This document shows positions 10,373-21,366 of a DNA stretch of 33,732 nt, in pieces. The notes under the pieces were generated by a model. That model was not told the DNA's origin and did no database searches. It saw nothing but the letters and a program-made list of their open reading frames with translations. The stretch's first letter is position 1. Every line of letters starts with the position of its first letter. This stretch comes from Welwitschia mirabilis (taxonomy: Eukaryota > Gnetophyta > Gnetopsida > Welwitschiales): contig JBOZIK010000001.1 in assembly GCA_051453625.1 (NCBI GenBank), positions 57,270,663 to 57,304,394 of the forward strand. The letters run 5' to 3'. The position numbers were made by a program, and so were the translations under genes.

Positions 10373-11182
10373 GAAACATTAAGCTAGCCTAAAGGCTAGC
10401 CCACTTTCTAAAGAAAAAATTCTAAAAAGACATGACAAAAGTATTCTTTCTGTAAAACTAAATGCTCTTCTTAGCTAAAAAATCATGAATCACAAAAAAG
10501 ATCCTTTACAGATGAGGTTCATGATCCTTTTTATAAATGAAACTAGAGTTAGGGTTTGATACTTTAGGGGTTTTTTTCTTTTTTTTTTTTGGTTAGGTTT
10601 TACATTATAAGATTATCACTTTATAATACTAGGTAATAGCTAATTTTGTTGTAGTAACTGACTCAGCCCATAACTAGAACTTGAATATTTCTTCTTAGAG
10701 AATTTAAAACATGAATTTGGAAGAAACTTTCATCAAAGAACTAGTGATACCATACAAGTAGCTAGTGCCACTAGCATTTTCTACCTATTTAGCTCTAGTT
10801 TATACCACATGCTCCAAAATGCTACTAAATTCCTGAAAATATCATGGGTAAATGCATAATATCAAGCATAGCATAGAAAATATAATAATACATATTTTTA
10901 TGATTAAAATGGTTAAATTAATATATTTACTATTATTAATTAGCTTTATAGAATTAATATAAATCCAAATTTTTAGATGTTAAAAGCATTGAACATTCAA
11001 ATACTTGCCTAAAAACATCATAATAAAATGGCAGTGCCAAAAGATTCAATTAAACCATCATGAATATGATGTGATTTATGATGTATTTATATGGTTATAA
11101 AACCTATTTCTGAGGTGAAGCTATAAGTATCATGATATATATTAACAACTACATTGGGTGTTACTCTAAAAAGGGTATCTAT
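10373..11182. other. Unassigned stretch with a short perfect hairpin
   Basis: GCTAGCC-taaa-GGCTAGC at 10383-10400 is a perfect 7-bp stem with a 4-nt loop, just outside the right LTR. No run of Ts follows it. The rest shows nothing recognisable, but probably includes upstream parts of the Copia pol relic that starts near 11183. Confidence 0.5.
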
Positions 11183-11975
11183 CCTACTAAAAAGTGGTAT
11201 GGTTACAAGTTAACTTTGTGACATCTTCATGTATTTGGATATAAATGTTATGTCCATATTCCTAGTGAACATCATGATAATCTTAGTGCATTTGCTTATA
11301 TTAGTGTATTTTTTTGCTATCCATCATGCTAAAAGGGATATAATATGTATCTTCTTGAGTATCAAAAAATCGTCATCTCTCATGATGTCGCCTTTTCAAA
11401 AACCTCACAAAATAATTTTTTAATTAGATCCTTCCATGATTCATTATTCCTCCCACCAACTAATGATTCTATATGCTCAATATCCTAAGGTTGGGAGGAG
11501 ATGTATCCATTAATTTTTTAATTCCTTTTAATCAAATTGAATGTTGACATTGCAACCTTTAGAAATTAAGAAATTTTGTTCATTTAGCACTTATGAGGAT
11601 GGTTCCAATAGAAAATCATTAGAAAGTCCTATCAATGACATTTATAATGCCCAAGTATGAAGATGAATCACTTGGTTAGAGTCTCCTCTATGAAATGTTC
11701 ATGATGATAAAAATTGAAAAACTAGAATTAGGAAAATCTCACATACATCTGTTAACAATGATAATGAGCTTAATCTAACTATTAATGATGAATCAAGCTA
11801 TTTGAAAGATAAAATTCTATATAATCAGTGGATTAAAGTCATGAAAGAAGAATACTATGTACATTTAGAAAATGGTACATGGAATTTGGTCCATAAAATT
11901 AAGGAACCTATACAACATAAAGTTACTACACTAGTAAATCATCTAACTCTAGAACCAAAAAATTCACTTGGTTAA
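11183..11975 (+). pseudogene. Copia polyprotein relic: integrase C-terminus and start of reverse transcriptase
   Basis: In one frame, interrupted by stops, 11183-11430 reads '..WYGYKLTL*HLHVFGYKCYV' then 'HIPSEHHDNLSAFAYISVFF', 'KGYNMYLLEYQKIVISHDV' and 'AFSKTSQ'. This is the conserved Copia integrase tail (HLRVFGCxxYVHIP..KL....F.GY....GY....), including the final DVxF motif. After about 320 unrecognisable bases, 11755-11975 reads '..YNQWIKVMKEEYYVHLENGT' followed by 'WNLVHKIKEP', matching the RT entry motif W..AM..E...L..N.TW.LV. The stretch ends before any catalytic RT motif. The order integrase then RT identifies Copia rather than Gypsy. It is clearly dead: several stops, a shift of frame and missing RT core. 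No LTRs could be assigned to it. Confidence 0.82.
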
Positions 11976-12568
11976 GTAAAGTAGTTCTTGAATTTTTAAT
12001 TCAAGATAGAATTAACTATGATTTGATGTAACTTATTAGTTTATACATATTAGGTTTCATTTAGCTTTTAGTGTCACTTTTTCAAGCCACTCTCTAATGT
12101 GTAGTATAATTTTAACCTACTACCATGGATTATGTAGTACATTTTGTTTCTTAGAATTATGGGATGTGTAATACATCATAGAGTCTATCTACTATAGGAT
12201 GTATAATAGTAAATTAATTACTTCTATGACAAAGTAATTATGTTGTTCAAAAATGTATTTTAGAAGGTTTTCTTGTAGGCCACATTTCTTCTTTTTCAGA
12301 CATCATGTTTTTCTTAGAAAAGAGCATATTTTCATATTGAGAGAGAATTTATAGGATACTAATCAGTTGCATCATGGGATCACACTTGAAAGAGATAAGA
12401 ACCCTAGTGGAAATTACAATTAGATTTGCTTACTTATATAATGAATCTCCATTATCATAATTAATAATAGGAAATTAAATCATTAATTTAAAATTTTAAT
12501 TTCTAGAGTGTTCTTACTCTCTCTTGCTTACTAATATTTCTAGAATTTTTAAGATATGTGCTAATTAA
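11976..12568. other. Unassigned stretch downstream of the Copia relic
   Basis: AT-rich with loosely repeated phrases ('tatgtagtacatttt', 'gatgtgtaatacatca', 'gatgtataatag') near 12128-12210. It could be remaining element or LTR sequence, but no boundary motif is visible. Confidence 0.4.
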
Positions 12569-12618
12569 TTTATATGTTCTAAAATTTTTTGAGTCTATTT
12601 TTTTAAATTCTTCTTTCT

Positions 12619-12687
<69 letters not shown>

Positions 12688-13071
12688 NNNNNNNNNNNNN
12701 NNNNNNNNNNNNNNNNNNNNNNNNNNNNNNNNNNNNNNNNNNNNNNNNNNNNNNNNNNNNNNNNNNNNNNNNNNNNNNNNNNNNNNNNNNNNNNNNNNNN
12801 NNNNNNNNNNNNNNNNNNNNNNNNNNNNNNNNNNNNNNNNNNNNNNNNNNNNNNNNNNNNNNNNNNNNNNNNNNNNNNNNNNNNNNNNNNNNNNNNNNNN
12901 NNNNNNNNNNNNNNNNNNNNNNNNNNNNNNNNNNNNNNNNNNNNNNNNNNNNNNNNNNNNNNNNNNNNNNNNNNNNNNNNNNNNNNNNNNNNNNNNNNNN
13001 NNNNNNNNNNNNNNNNNNNNNNNNTTTATATGTTATAAAATTTTTTGTGTCTTTTTTTTCAAATTCTTCTT

Positions 13072-13125
<54 letters not shown>

Positions 13126-13134
13126 TCACTCTCA
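12569..13134. repeat. (CA)n microsatellite split by a gap, with duplicated flank
   Basis: (CA)n runs from 12621 into the gap at 12688-13024 (337 N); a second (CA)n is at 13081-13120, followed by CTCA units. The about 50 bases before each CA run are similar (tttatatgtt.taaaatttttt, then caaattcttctttctctc), so the region is a duplication, or both alleles were placed end to end by the assembler. Confidence 0.85.
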
Positions 13135-13758
13135 CAAAATGTCATGAAATTTACTAAGTTTTACTTTAATAGAACAAGCATTCACATAATGATTTTTTAT
13201 TAATTACTAGTTGACTCATAATCTAGTTTATATTTACGTCACTTTTATAACTTATTTTAAGCGTAATTAAGAATTATCTTTAATTAAATAAAGGATACTA
13301 AGAAGCATGAGGATTGTCATTTTTTAAGTGAGTAAATTAGATTTTCATTTAGTTATTTATCTATAATAATGTTGTATTTTTTATTAGAAATCATAGTTTT
13401 CTATTTGTAGTTTTCAGTTTTTTGTAGTTTATAATAACAATTGTCATCCTCTCTGTTGTCCCCAGGACATTGGGCATGATAGCACTAGTTTTCTCAATTT
13501 CAATTTCTATATATGAGTTTTCTATGAGTTTTCTGTGCATTTCCTTTTTATTTTTTATTTCCTTATTTGTTGTCTCCATGACAAGGTGGACGACGGTTTC
13601 ATTTTGTTTTTAACTTTCTATTTTCAAATTACAGTTTTCTCTTAGTATAATAATAATCAGTTTCTATCATTTCTTGTATAATCCTCATGATAGTAAGATA
13701 ACTATTAGTTATTTTTTATTTCATTTTCTATTGTTTTCTATTTATAGGATGTTGCGAT
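13135..13758 (+). other. Stretch with palindromic modules upstream of Gag
   Basis: No gene is seen; a minus-strand 62-codon frame at 13391-13579 is not credible. Two modules of the LTR palindrome type occur at 13443-13480 (gtcatcctctctgttgtcc...gcatgat) and 13569-13595 (gttgtctcc...ggacgac). This suggests LTR-derived sequence lies almost directly against the Gag relic, with LTR end and leader deleted. Confidence 0.45.
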
Positions 13759-14880
13759 ATGGTTAATCTAGGAAAGAAGTATCAGAGAGAAAGGCTGCTA
13801 ATAGAAGAAAACATTAGAGAAGGACTAGTCAACTTTGAAATCGAAATAGAAAAATAATCTATAGATGCATATAATATTCCTTCTGATTTTTTTTTTAATG
13901 AATCTGATTCTATTAAGAAAATTTTTTAGAAGATAATTTAAAAGAAGAAGATAATTTTACAATGTCGAGCATTGCACAAAAACAAAAGCAAGTTATAGGA
14001 TCTTCAATCCCTAGTCTTAATGCAAATCTTACCCTTAGGGAATCAATAGCAAATAAGAAATGAGAAATTCAAAATCCTTTTGATTTATCACTAGGAAATG
14101 ATGTTGAGTTAAAGAACCTAAATGCCTATCCAATCTTTAGTCTTGAACACAATAAGGATTCCCTCCAACATATTGTAGACATAGAACAATTAGTTCTTAC
14201 CTCTGGCAATAGAAAGAAAAGGATTAGTGATTGAATTTATGTGGTCATTTTTCCCATGACATTAAAGAAAAAAGAAAAACTTTGGCTAAAAACTATATCC
14301 ACAAAAGTTTAAAAACTATATCCACAAAATTTGAAANNNNNNNNNNNNNNNNNNNNNNNNNNNNNNNNNNNNNNNNNNNNNNNNNNNNNNNNNNNNNNNN
14401 NNNNNNNNNNNNNNNNNNNNNNNATTATAAGATGAAGTGGACATTAAATAAACCCTCCTTCTTGTGAAGAATCAACCTCCTAAAATAACACTATAGATGA
14501 TGAGAAAGAAGAAGACATCGAAATATTAGAAACTTATAACTTTCCTTCTCTTGGTAAAAGTAAAAAGAAAAATCCTTCACAATAATTAAAAAAGCAACTA
14601 TCTATCCCTTGGCTTAATAGGCTTAATACTAATTCAAATTTTAATGAATATATCAAAGCCATGATAAAAAATGTGAGTATAAACTTATCCTTTTGGAATC
14701 TTTTGCAACAAAATCCAAGGTACTTAAAGCTATGAAAAGATTTAGTAATAATAAAACAAAAACAAGTTATTCCTAGTAAAGTCATTTTAGCTCAATCCCT
14801 CATGAACTTAGTGTTAGAAAAATCTTTAAAATTTAAAGATCTAGGGGCAACAACAATGATGTTATATTAAAGGGAAACAA
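13759..14880 (+). pseudogene. Gypsy Gag relic (first Gypsy body)
   Basis: Begins 'MVNLGKKYQRERLLIEENI', an acidic/basic N-terminal part. It continues across changes of frame and stops through 'SSIAQKQKQVIGSSIPSLN' and 'SLQHIVDIEQLVLTSGN' to 'IFPMTLKKKEKLWLKTI' near 14245-14290, which resembles the Gag core motif (FP.tL...A..W). A gap of 87 N (14337-14423) follows. After it, 'MIKNVSINLSFWNLLQQNP' near 14660-14710 matches the segment usually found between Gag and protease in plant Tat/Athila polyproteins ('inipf.e.l.q.P.y.kf'). The ends are approximate. Several stops show it is not functional. Confidence 0.6.
14287..14423. repeat. Short tandem repeat adjoining an 87-N gap
   Basis: 'aaaactatatccacaaaa' occurs twice in tandem before the N run at 14337-14423. 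The gap probably reflects an unresolved longer array or a mis-sized estimate. Confidence 0.7.
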
Positions 14881-15172
14881 AAAGATTAAAATATCTTTTA
14901 TCGACTTTAGATCAAGTATTAACATCATGTCATTACATATTTGCAAGAGATTTGGTTTAGAAAGTAAAATAAATCCTACTCAGATTCTCTTAGAATTAGC
15001 AGACACTTCAGTTAAGAAATCCTTAGGAGTCATCAAAGATTTAGTAATCCAAATTGAAGAGGTTTACTACCCAATAGATGTAGTCTTCATAGAGATTGGA
15101 CATGACAGAGGTTACCCATTACTTCTAGGATGAGCTTTCTATGTAATAGTCCATTGCATTATTGACACAAGT
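14881..15172 (+). pseudogene. Gypsy retropepsin-like protease relic
   Basis: The aspartic protease cuts the element polyprotein. Reading from about 14881: 'KISFIDFRSSINIMSLHIC', 'KRFGLESKINPTQILLELA', 'DTSVKKSLGVIKDLVIQI' and 'YYPIDVVFIEIGHDRGYPL', then 'LLG' and a stop at 15133. This matches plant Gypsy proteases in order: (A)LxDLGASxNLMP, the LxLAD.S...P.G...D..V.V, the ..P.DF.VLD, and the flap-like IPIILGRPFL. The catalytic triad normally D-[ST/L]-G reads D-F-R (14903-14911), so the active-site glycine is lost. The first ATG (14927) is inside the domain and is not a real start. The domain is otherwise unusually well preserved for this window. Confidence 0.85.
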
Positions 15173-15700
15173 ACTAGGATGATAGAGTGTTATCAAGGAA
15201 ATAAAAAGTTTTTAATTAGAGTTTTTGACATAGTTAAGAAAGATCTAGGTGATGAATGGAACATAGAAAATATAATTAAACCAACTTTATTCCTTCAACA
15301 TCATTCCCTTGATGAAAGATGGCTAACATTACATGAACTTATACTTTATGATGATCCATTTAAGATTAAGAACTTAGAGATCTCTGATACATCTAACTTT
15401 GGGCATGACCTTTTAGATCATAATGAAAATAAAATAGAACCCTTAGAATGTAAGAAAGTGAAACTGTTAAATGAAAACTCATGCTTCAAGAAAGATCATC
15501 CACTACATGAGCCAGAAGCTAAAAATTTTAGTTTAAATCTAAAAGATCTTCCTAGTGAATTAAAATATATTTTTATTTGTAACAATCGAAACGAAACTTT
15601 CATAGTACATGAAAATATCTTCCCTGAATAAGAAACAAACTTAATATCCCTTTTAACATGTAAAATTCGTGCACTTACATGGTCTCATAGAGATTTATCT
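15173..15700 (+). pseudogene. Gypsy linker between protease and reverse transcriptase
   Basis: An open stretch (15179-15631) continues the protease reading after two intervening stops: 'MIECYQGNKKFLIRVFDIVK'. It ends with 'LNLKDLPSELKYIFICNNRN' and, past a stop, 'NLISLLTCKIRALTWSHRDL'. The pattern 'LK.LP..LKY.FL..n.t.pvI', then '..LL..L..yk.AiGWt..DlkGI', is the standard lead-in to plant Gypsy RT. The middle part is variable in known elements and shows no domain. The 150-codon open frame is therefore part of a dead polyprotein, not a free gene. Confidence 0.78.
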
Positions 15701-15997
15701 GTTATCCCTCTTTTCCTTTTATTGATTATACTAAAAAATAATTATATACCTTTTATGTTTTATCAATTGATGAATATTTGTCTTGGTTCTTATTTTTTTG
15801 AAAGAATGTAATATCTTAAGATCATAGCCTTAGAAATAGATCCTTCTTTTTCTTTCTTTTCAAGAAAAGTATTGAATAGATTTTAGGATTTAAATAAAAT
15901 TTCATTTTAGTTTGCTTTGGTGTTTCCTTTTTTCTCTTATGTTTTTATGATTTTGACTTTGGTCTTTATTTTAAAGTCAGAAATTAACCTCTAGATG
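15701..15997 (+). other. Deletion junction: RT, RNase H and integrase core missing
   Basis: Only about 300 bases separate the RT lead-in from the integrase C-terminus, where an intact element has several kilobases. No YxDD, RNase H or integrase DDE motif is found here. The AT-rich bases between may be filler or a remnant. Confidence 0.65.
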
Positions 15998-16196
15998 ACT
16001 AGGTTCTTATCTTATCTTTGAGAAAGTACATTGTAATGGCTATGTTAAGATTTATGATTTAACCACTAAAGAAGTTCAGAAAGTTAATGGGCAAAGCTTG
16101 AAAATATACAAGCAACCTTTCGATATAAACATGATAGAAGCACTATCTTTAGAGGTTTCCCTTAACGAGGAGGACTTATTCCCTAACATTGTTTGA
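15998..16196 (+). pseudogene. Gypsy integrase C-terminal relic
   Basis: Reads 'FEKVHCNGYVKIYDLTTKEV', 'QKVNGQSLKIYKQPFDINM' and on to 'NEEDLFPNIV' and stop at 16194-16196. The pattern V.....GYv.I.d......kVNGQ.LK.Y is the tail of plant Tat/Athila-type polyproteins (for example 'fkVNGQRLKPYL'). The last 59 residues before the stop are free of stops. Its position after Gag, protease and linker on the same strand shows it belongs to the same deleted element, and it fixes the 3' end of the coding region. Confidence 0.8.
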
Positions 16197-16505
16197 ATTT
16201 TATCTTAGGTTTTTCCTTTGAAGGCTATTATGATATCACTTGATCATCTTTTAAATATAACTTATGTATTTATTTCTATGACTAGTTTTTGACTTGACCA
16301 TTTATAGGGCTAATATTGGATGCACCTAATCTTAAAACATTCATACATTTATGAACTTTAGTTTGAAGAAAGATGCTTTATTTTTCATATTTTTCTTAAT
16401 AATAAAAAGGGCTTAGATTGTTTAAGGGTGTTCTTTCTATCTTTTATCTTATTGCTTCACCTTTATCTTTTAGAGTGTTTGGTCATGTGGAATATTCTCA
16501 TGTGC

Positions 16506-16508
<3 letters not shown>

Positions 16509-16569
<61 letters not shown>

Positions 16570-16685
16570 GAGAGAGATAGAGAGANNNNNNNNNNNNNNN
16601 NNNNNNNNNNNNNNNNNNNNNNNNNNNNNNNNNNNNNNNNNNNNNNNNNNNNNNNNNNNNNNNNNNNNNNNNNNNNNNNNNNNNN
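16509..16685. repeat. (GA)n microsatellite ending in a 100-N gap
   Basis: AG repeats run from 16509, interrupted by GATA variants after 16562, and pass into N at 16586-16685. The frames of repeated Arg/Glu or Ser/Leu across it are artefacts. Confidence 0.9.
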
Positions 16686-16735
16686 TGAGATAGCTTAAAA
16701 ACATGGTTATCATGATGTCCTACCACAAGTGCATC

Positions 16736-16790
16736 GAGGAGGATTTTCCCAAGAGGGGGCTTTGAAAGTGTAATATGATAGCTGTGGGAA
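16736..16790 (+). other. Possible PPT and LTR start of a nested Gypsy element
   Basis: 'gaggaggattttcccaag' then 'agggggctttgaaag' precedes TGTAATATGATAGC at about 16769. This resembles the arrangement at 3100-3143 (purine run then TGTAATATTCC). No matching end or partner was found, so it may be chance. Confidence 0.25.
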
Positions 16791-17937
16791 CATTACTAGG
16801 GGGTCAATTGGCAATTCTTTATGAGCTCTTACTTCTGTAACTATGATTGCACTTCTATCATCATGGATATTTAGATAATAAAATAATAAAACTTAGAGAC
16901 TATGGGACCAGTGGTGTTCTTGGTATCATTAGAGGCATTGCTTATTTTCTAGAATCTTAGTCTTTCCACATGATCATTTCATTTTTAAGGATTTAGATGT
17001 TTGTTTTAAAATGTAGGTAGGTGAGTTCATTTTTAAGCAACTCTTTGATCTTATTACTTATTATTTAAAGCATTTAGGTTTTAGAATCATTATAATCACT
17101 GCCTTATCGAATGGAAGTTTTTTATACATCAAGTCATACATTTTAGACCAAGTGATGTTATGATTTCTTTTAAAGGAGTCTGCTAGGTTAAAATTTAGGG
17201 TAGGTAGGCTATATTTTTATGTTGCCTTATGTCTATCATTTATGTTTTATTTCATGGTTTAATTAGTTTTTTCAAAATCATTTTCATATTTTCTTATCAT
17301 TTTTAATACCTTTACATTTAATGGTTTTCTTACCTAGTTTTCAATAAAGAATTTATTTATTGGTTAGATGAGTTTCCTTAACAACGTCATGATGTTTATT
17401 TTCAGTCTTTTGAAGTTATAAATGCTATTATTAATCACTTTTATGATGGAATATTTGTTGGAAATTCATGGATTTTCTTCATTCTAATTAGCACATTTTC
17501 ACTAATTACTTTTTTCATGCTTATGAGAATATTTTAGACATCTCTATTTTTTCAAATCTGACATTGCTATACTCAATTTTTCACTTAATTCATCAATTGT
17601 CCAAATTCAAAAACATTCATCATTTTTCTTCTCATTCCCATCAACTTTCTTTACTACACTAACTAATACATGACATCTTATTTTTTTCAAGGGAGGGTAG
17701 GACTCATTTTCATGGCTTATTTTCATACATTTTAAAGTTATTTCACAACTTTCATGAGATATAATTTTTTGAAATTTTCACTCCATACACATTATGTGTT
17801 ATATTTTATTTTGCTAGGTGATGTTTTTGAGATTATTTATGAGCCTGTTTTTTATAATTTTTAAATTAATTTCTTTAAGACAATTTGGCTCACAATTATA
17901 GTTGTTTGTTTGGATTTTTTCTAGGGACTGACAAAGG

Positions 17938-17952
17938 CTAAGTGGGGGGATA
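17938..17952 (+). other. Polypurine tract before a Gypsy LTR
   Basis: 'ctaagtggggggata' directly precedes TGATGTGC. The upstream phrase 'ctagggactgacaaa' is shared with the minus-strand element at 6.2 kb. Confidence 0.75.
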
Positions 17953-19616
17953 TGATGTGCTACTAAATTGTATGTATTTGATGAGGTGTTATTAGCTATT
18001 TTATAAGATATTTATATAGGTTTAGATGTAATTCTAAGGATTATAGAGAATTGATAGATGATCACAGAAATGTGCAATTCTTGGCATATTTAGGTATTTC
18101 AATAACATTCTGATATATATGACTTTGGAAGAAGATCGCTGATGTAAAAGGAAGAGTTCTCTTAAGTTAAAAAGATAAAGAGAACTATCATCCCTCTATT
18201 GTCCCCATGATAAGCAGGACGATAACACTATGGATGTCACATGGGAATGCTGACATGGACTAGAGTTGATACTACTAAGTCATCCTTTCTAAAGAGATGT
18301 TGTCCCCATGACATGCAGGATGATAAATGTAACATTTAAGCTATTGTCTCCTTGGCTGTCTCCACGACAGATAGGATGACACTTATAACCGCTAGTTGAT
18401 CTTTGTCCATTTCATCCATTTCTTTCTTATAATTGAGTGCATTTTGCAATGCCTTTTATGTGATGGTTTCACTTATTAACCCTATAAATAAGACCCCTCT
18501 TCAACTCTCTTATCCATCTTCATTTGCATTAGACATTCTCGTGATAGGAGATTTAAGGGCTAGAGATCCATCTCATGAGTTGCAGAAAGACACTTCTTTG
18601 GTGAAGGGTTGTGCATCCTTCATTAAGGCTTGGTTGTTTTGTAATCCAAATGCTGGTTCTATCTTAATACAAAACTCTATTTCAATTGTGCCTTCAATGC
18701 TATTATATTTTCCTCCTAGGTTAGATTGTCCTTGATTCGGTAAGAATTTCATTGATGATATAGCTCTTAAGGGTAATCTTTGTTAAGGCTGAAGAAAGTA
18801 CTTCTAGATTCATTTTACTTTGCATTTAAATTTAGTTGAATCACATTTTAATTTCCTACACTATTTTTAATTTTTGATTATGATACTCTTTTCAAAAATC
18901 AATTTTCATTCTTCTCTTATAAGTCTTCAATGAGTTATAACATTTAGATCACTCTCATTCATACTAGCGTGTGTATTTTGCAATCTATATATTTTGATTA
19001 ATAGGATTTAAAGTAAGATGTGAAGTTGGGTATGTGAATTTATAAAAATACACATAGAAACACTCATATACATCCATTTTATATTATTTTAAGTAGTGAA
19101 CTTTTTAAGAAAAGTTAGTTTTACTAAATACTGACTTAAGCTAGATTGACTTTTTTAACTCTTGTAATCATTCATTTGAGTCAGAAATGATTTTTAGAGT
19201 AATAGGAAATGTTTGTTATAGATTCTTTCTTTCTCATTTATTACATTATTCTTTTCAGGTCTCATGAAATTTAGCTTTTTATATATGTAATTCTTAAGGT
19301 TGATTACACAATTCATGTTGTAATTATGTGAATGTTACTTAAAAAGAGTTATTTTATCATATAAATTGATAATTTTATAAGAAAATTTACAATATTTTCT
19401 TAAAACTTATGTCAAGTTTTCCATTAGTTTAATACTTGTGTGCATCTAGTATGTATGTAGTTGATCCAAGAGATTTATTTATGCTTTATCATGAATTATT
19501 TTAGGTTTTATTTATTTTTCTTAATCTAAATTATTATGTTAAGTACATAATTATTTTTGTGATAGATCAAAGTATGATCTTCTTATTTTAAAAATTGAGT
19601 TTTACTTTGAGCAAGA
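17953..19616 (+). repeat. Gypsy LTR (about 1.66 kb), flanked by PPT and PBS
   Basis: Starts TGATGTGC after the PPT and ends just before a decayed PBS at 19617. It aligns with the LTR at 32816: 'gtatttgat.aggtatt' near the start, palindromic modules (18186-18226, 18279-18324, 18344-18382), the TATA region 'cctataaata', then 'taataggagat' and the following 100 bases. The frame at 18433-18735 (100 codons) lies wholly within this LTR and is not a gene. Confidence 0.75.
18481..18492 (+). promoter_or_regulatory. LTR core promoter (TATA box)
   Basis: CCTATAAATAAG has the equivalent CCTATAAATAAA at 33450-33461 in the related LTR, in the same relation to the palindromic modules and downstream leader. 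Conservation between two otherwise diverged LTRs supports it as the RNA start region. Confidence 0.65.
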
Positions 19617-19635
19617 TTAGCATCATTACTAGGAA
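19617..19635 (+). other. Primer-binding site, Gypsy type, heavily decayed
   Basis: TTAGCATCATTACTAGGAA compared with TTGGCGCCGTTGCCGGGGA: 11 positions agree and all eight others are C-to-T or G-to-A. Position and orientation are right for a body extending to the right. Confidence 0.6.
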
Positions 19636-20050
19636 TAACTTGTGATTTTTCTATGAAATATTGTACTCACTTATATATGAATATATATTTATGAAAGTTG
19701 TTTTGTTTTTGGGTTCTTTTCATATAAAAAATGCGTCAATGAATCCATAATAACTACATTACTTTAGCAAGACTTTGAGATGCACATGTTCTAACTTTAC
19801 TTCCTTTTTGTGCATTTATTTATACCTTTCATACTATGCATTTATAAGTACATCTTGGGTTCATACTAAAAGAATTTAGAAAGATTACATAGTTCTGAAC
19901 CTTGATCATCACATCATCCTTTTCCACTTTTATTTTTACCTCCTTATTCTAAAAACTTTGACTAATTGGTAAAAGCATCAAATATGATTGCTTTACAAAT
20001 GACTATCCAAGATAGTAATGCTTAAAATTTGAATCCTTAATCTATACTTG
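19636..20050 (+). other. Leader region between PBS and Gag
   Basis: AT-rich, no open frame of note. About 400 bp is a normal distance from PBS to Gag. Confidence 0.5.
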
Positions 20051-20960
20051 GGCAACTTGTTAAAGGTTTTAGAACCAATTAGTTCATATCTTTTACCATT
20101 AATATTTTTGTGTTTCTATAAATATTCTTTGGTTTTCCTACTTTTCATGGTTTACATCATGAGGATCCTTATGAATTTCTTAAAAGAATCTAATTTAATT
20201 TGTAAACCCAAACTCATTTTAACATAGTTAAAGTAAAAGCTATTTATCTTATTTTAAAGAATAGAATTAGACATTGGCTTATGATTATTAAAAATAATTA
20301 GAAACTTTTAAATATTATAAAGTCTAAAGAAGATTTTATTAAGAAATTGCTTCTTACAACTCATACTAATAAAAAAAAACACTCACTAGTAGCTTCAAGT
20401 AAACTTCTAGTGAACCTTATTCTAAATCTTTTAAGTGTTATAAGGATCTTCTTTTTAAAAATTATAATCATGGCTTTGAATTTTAGAGATTAGTTCAATT
20501 GAACAAAGAAACTAGAAAGATAATAGAAGCATTAACAAATGATAAATTACTTAATGGTATACTTAATGAAGCTTGAAAGGAACTGGAATAAATGGTAAAA
20601 GTAATTCATATATGGAAAAATGTTGAAAATGATTATGTTAGAAGTAAAATTAGCTTAAATGATCTTTTAAATTAAGATAAAGCTAATGAATAACTAACTA
20701 TGAAAATTGAAGTTTTATTTAGTCAGTTGAAAAATATTAAGTTAGAATAAGATAGGTTTTATAAAAATATAACCTAATCTTTATAAAGTTCATCTTTTTT
20801 TGAGTTGTATTAAGTAGAGGGTAATTCTATAAAAATGTGTTAAAATTTCAAGGCAACTCAAAATCCTTTGCAACAAAGTCATTCTTCTAAATTCCATACA
20901 TTTAACCAAAAGTATTATGTTAATTTACAATTTAATAAGTATCCAAATCCTCATCCAAAT
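20051..20960 (+). pseudogene. Gypsy Gag relic (second Gypsy body)
   Basis: From about 20126 the plus strand reads 'GFPTFHGLHHEDPYEFLKRI', then '..THFNIVKVKAIYLIL' and 'KNRIRHWLMIIKNN'. This fits the retrotransposon Gag core (..f.G...EdP..fl..f......n......a..l.fPfsLkd.A..WL..l). Farther on, 'ENDYVRSKISLNDLLN' and 'LTMKIEVLFSQLKNIKLE' (near 20620-20750) look like a coiled-coil segment, and 'NFKATQNPLQQSHSSKFH' near 20848 like the low-complexity Gag tail. Many stops, all apparently by single base changes. It differs from the Gag at 13.8 kb, so it is a different subfamily or a very old relative. Confidence 0.65.
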
Positions 20961-21366
20961 AATTTCTATCAAAGTTAAATATCTTTCATCCTCTTAATAA
21001 TCAATTTTAATGGTAATCAAAATATTTACGTCTTCTTCTATCTCATGAAAATAAATTATAAGAAACAATGAAAATAGTAGTAAATCAAATTAGATAGATG
21101 CATGAAACTCTTAAATTTATGTTCTAATAATAAGTTAAGAAGGAGAGTCATCCAAGTTTAACATCTTAATCAACTCCTAATCCAAAACCAGCTAGTCTAG
21201 TGTAATAATGGACTACTAAAAATGCTTTTAAGTTAAGAAGTGAAAATTTTTTCTATAGTCTAACCCTAAAGATATGGAAGATGAAAAATCATATAAATTA
21301 ATACAAAACATAGAATCTAAATTTAATAAAAGTCTTCAAGGAAAATAAATTAGAAAATTTCATTTA

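Larger units (their letters stand above)
16197..17937 (+). other. Long 3' untranslated region of the Gypsy body
   Basis: About 1.7 kb without any supported coding frame lies between the integrase tail and the PPT. A long non-coding 3' stretch is usual in Tat/Ogre-type elements. It is interrupted by the GA microsatellite and gap, and possibly by another LTR start near 16766 (see separate entry). Confidence 0.5.

Noticed and set aside
10383-10400. Hairpin as a transcription terminator
   Set aside because: No T run follows, and intrinsic terminators of this kind are not expected in a plant nuclear genome.
12558-13157. Long frames of His/Thr or Val/Cys through the CA repeat and gap
   Set aside because: Produced by the microsatellite and N run; the same applies to 16418-16726 and 29929-30558.
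15179-15631. 150-codon frame as an independent gene
   Set aside because: It continues the Gypsy protease reading and ends in the standard lead-in to RT, so it is part of a dead polyprotein.
18433-18735. 100-codon plus-strand frame
   Set aside because: It lies entirely inside an LTR and covers the TATA box and leader; the related LTR at 32816 does not keep the frame.
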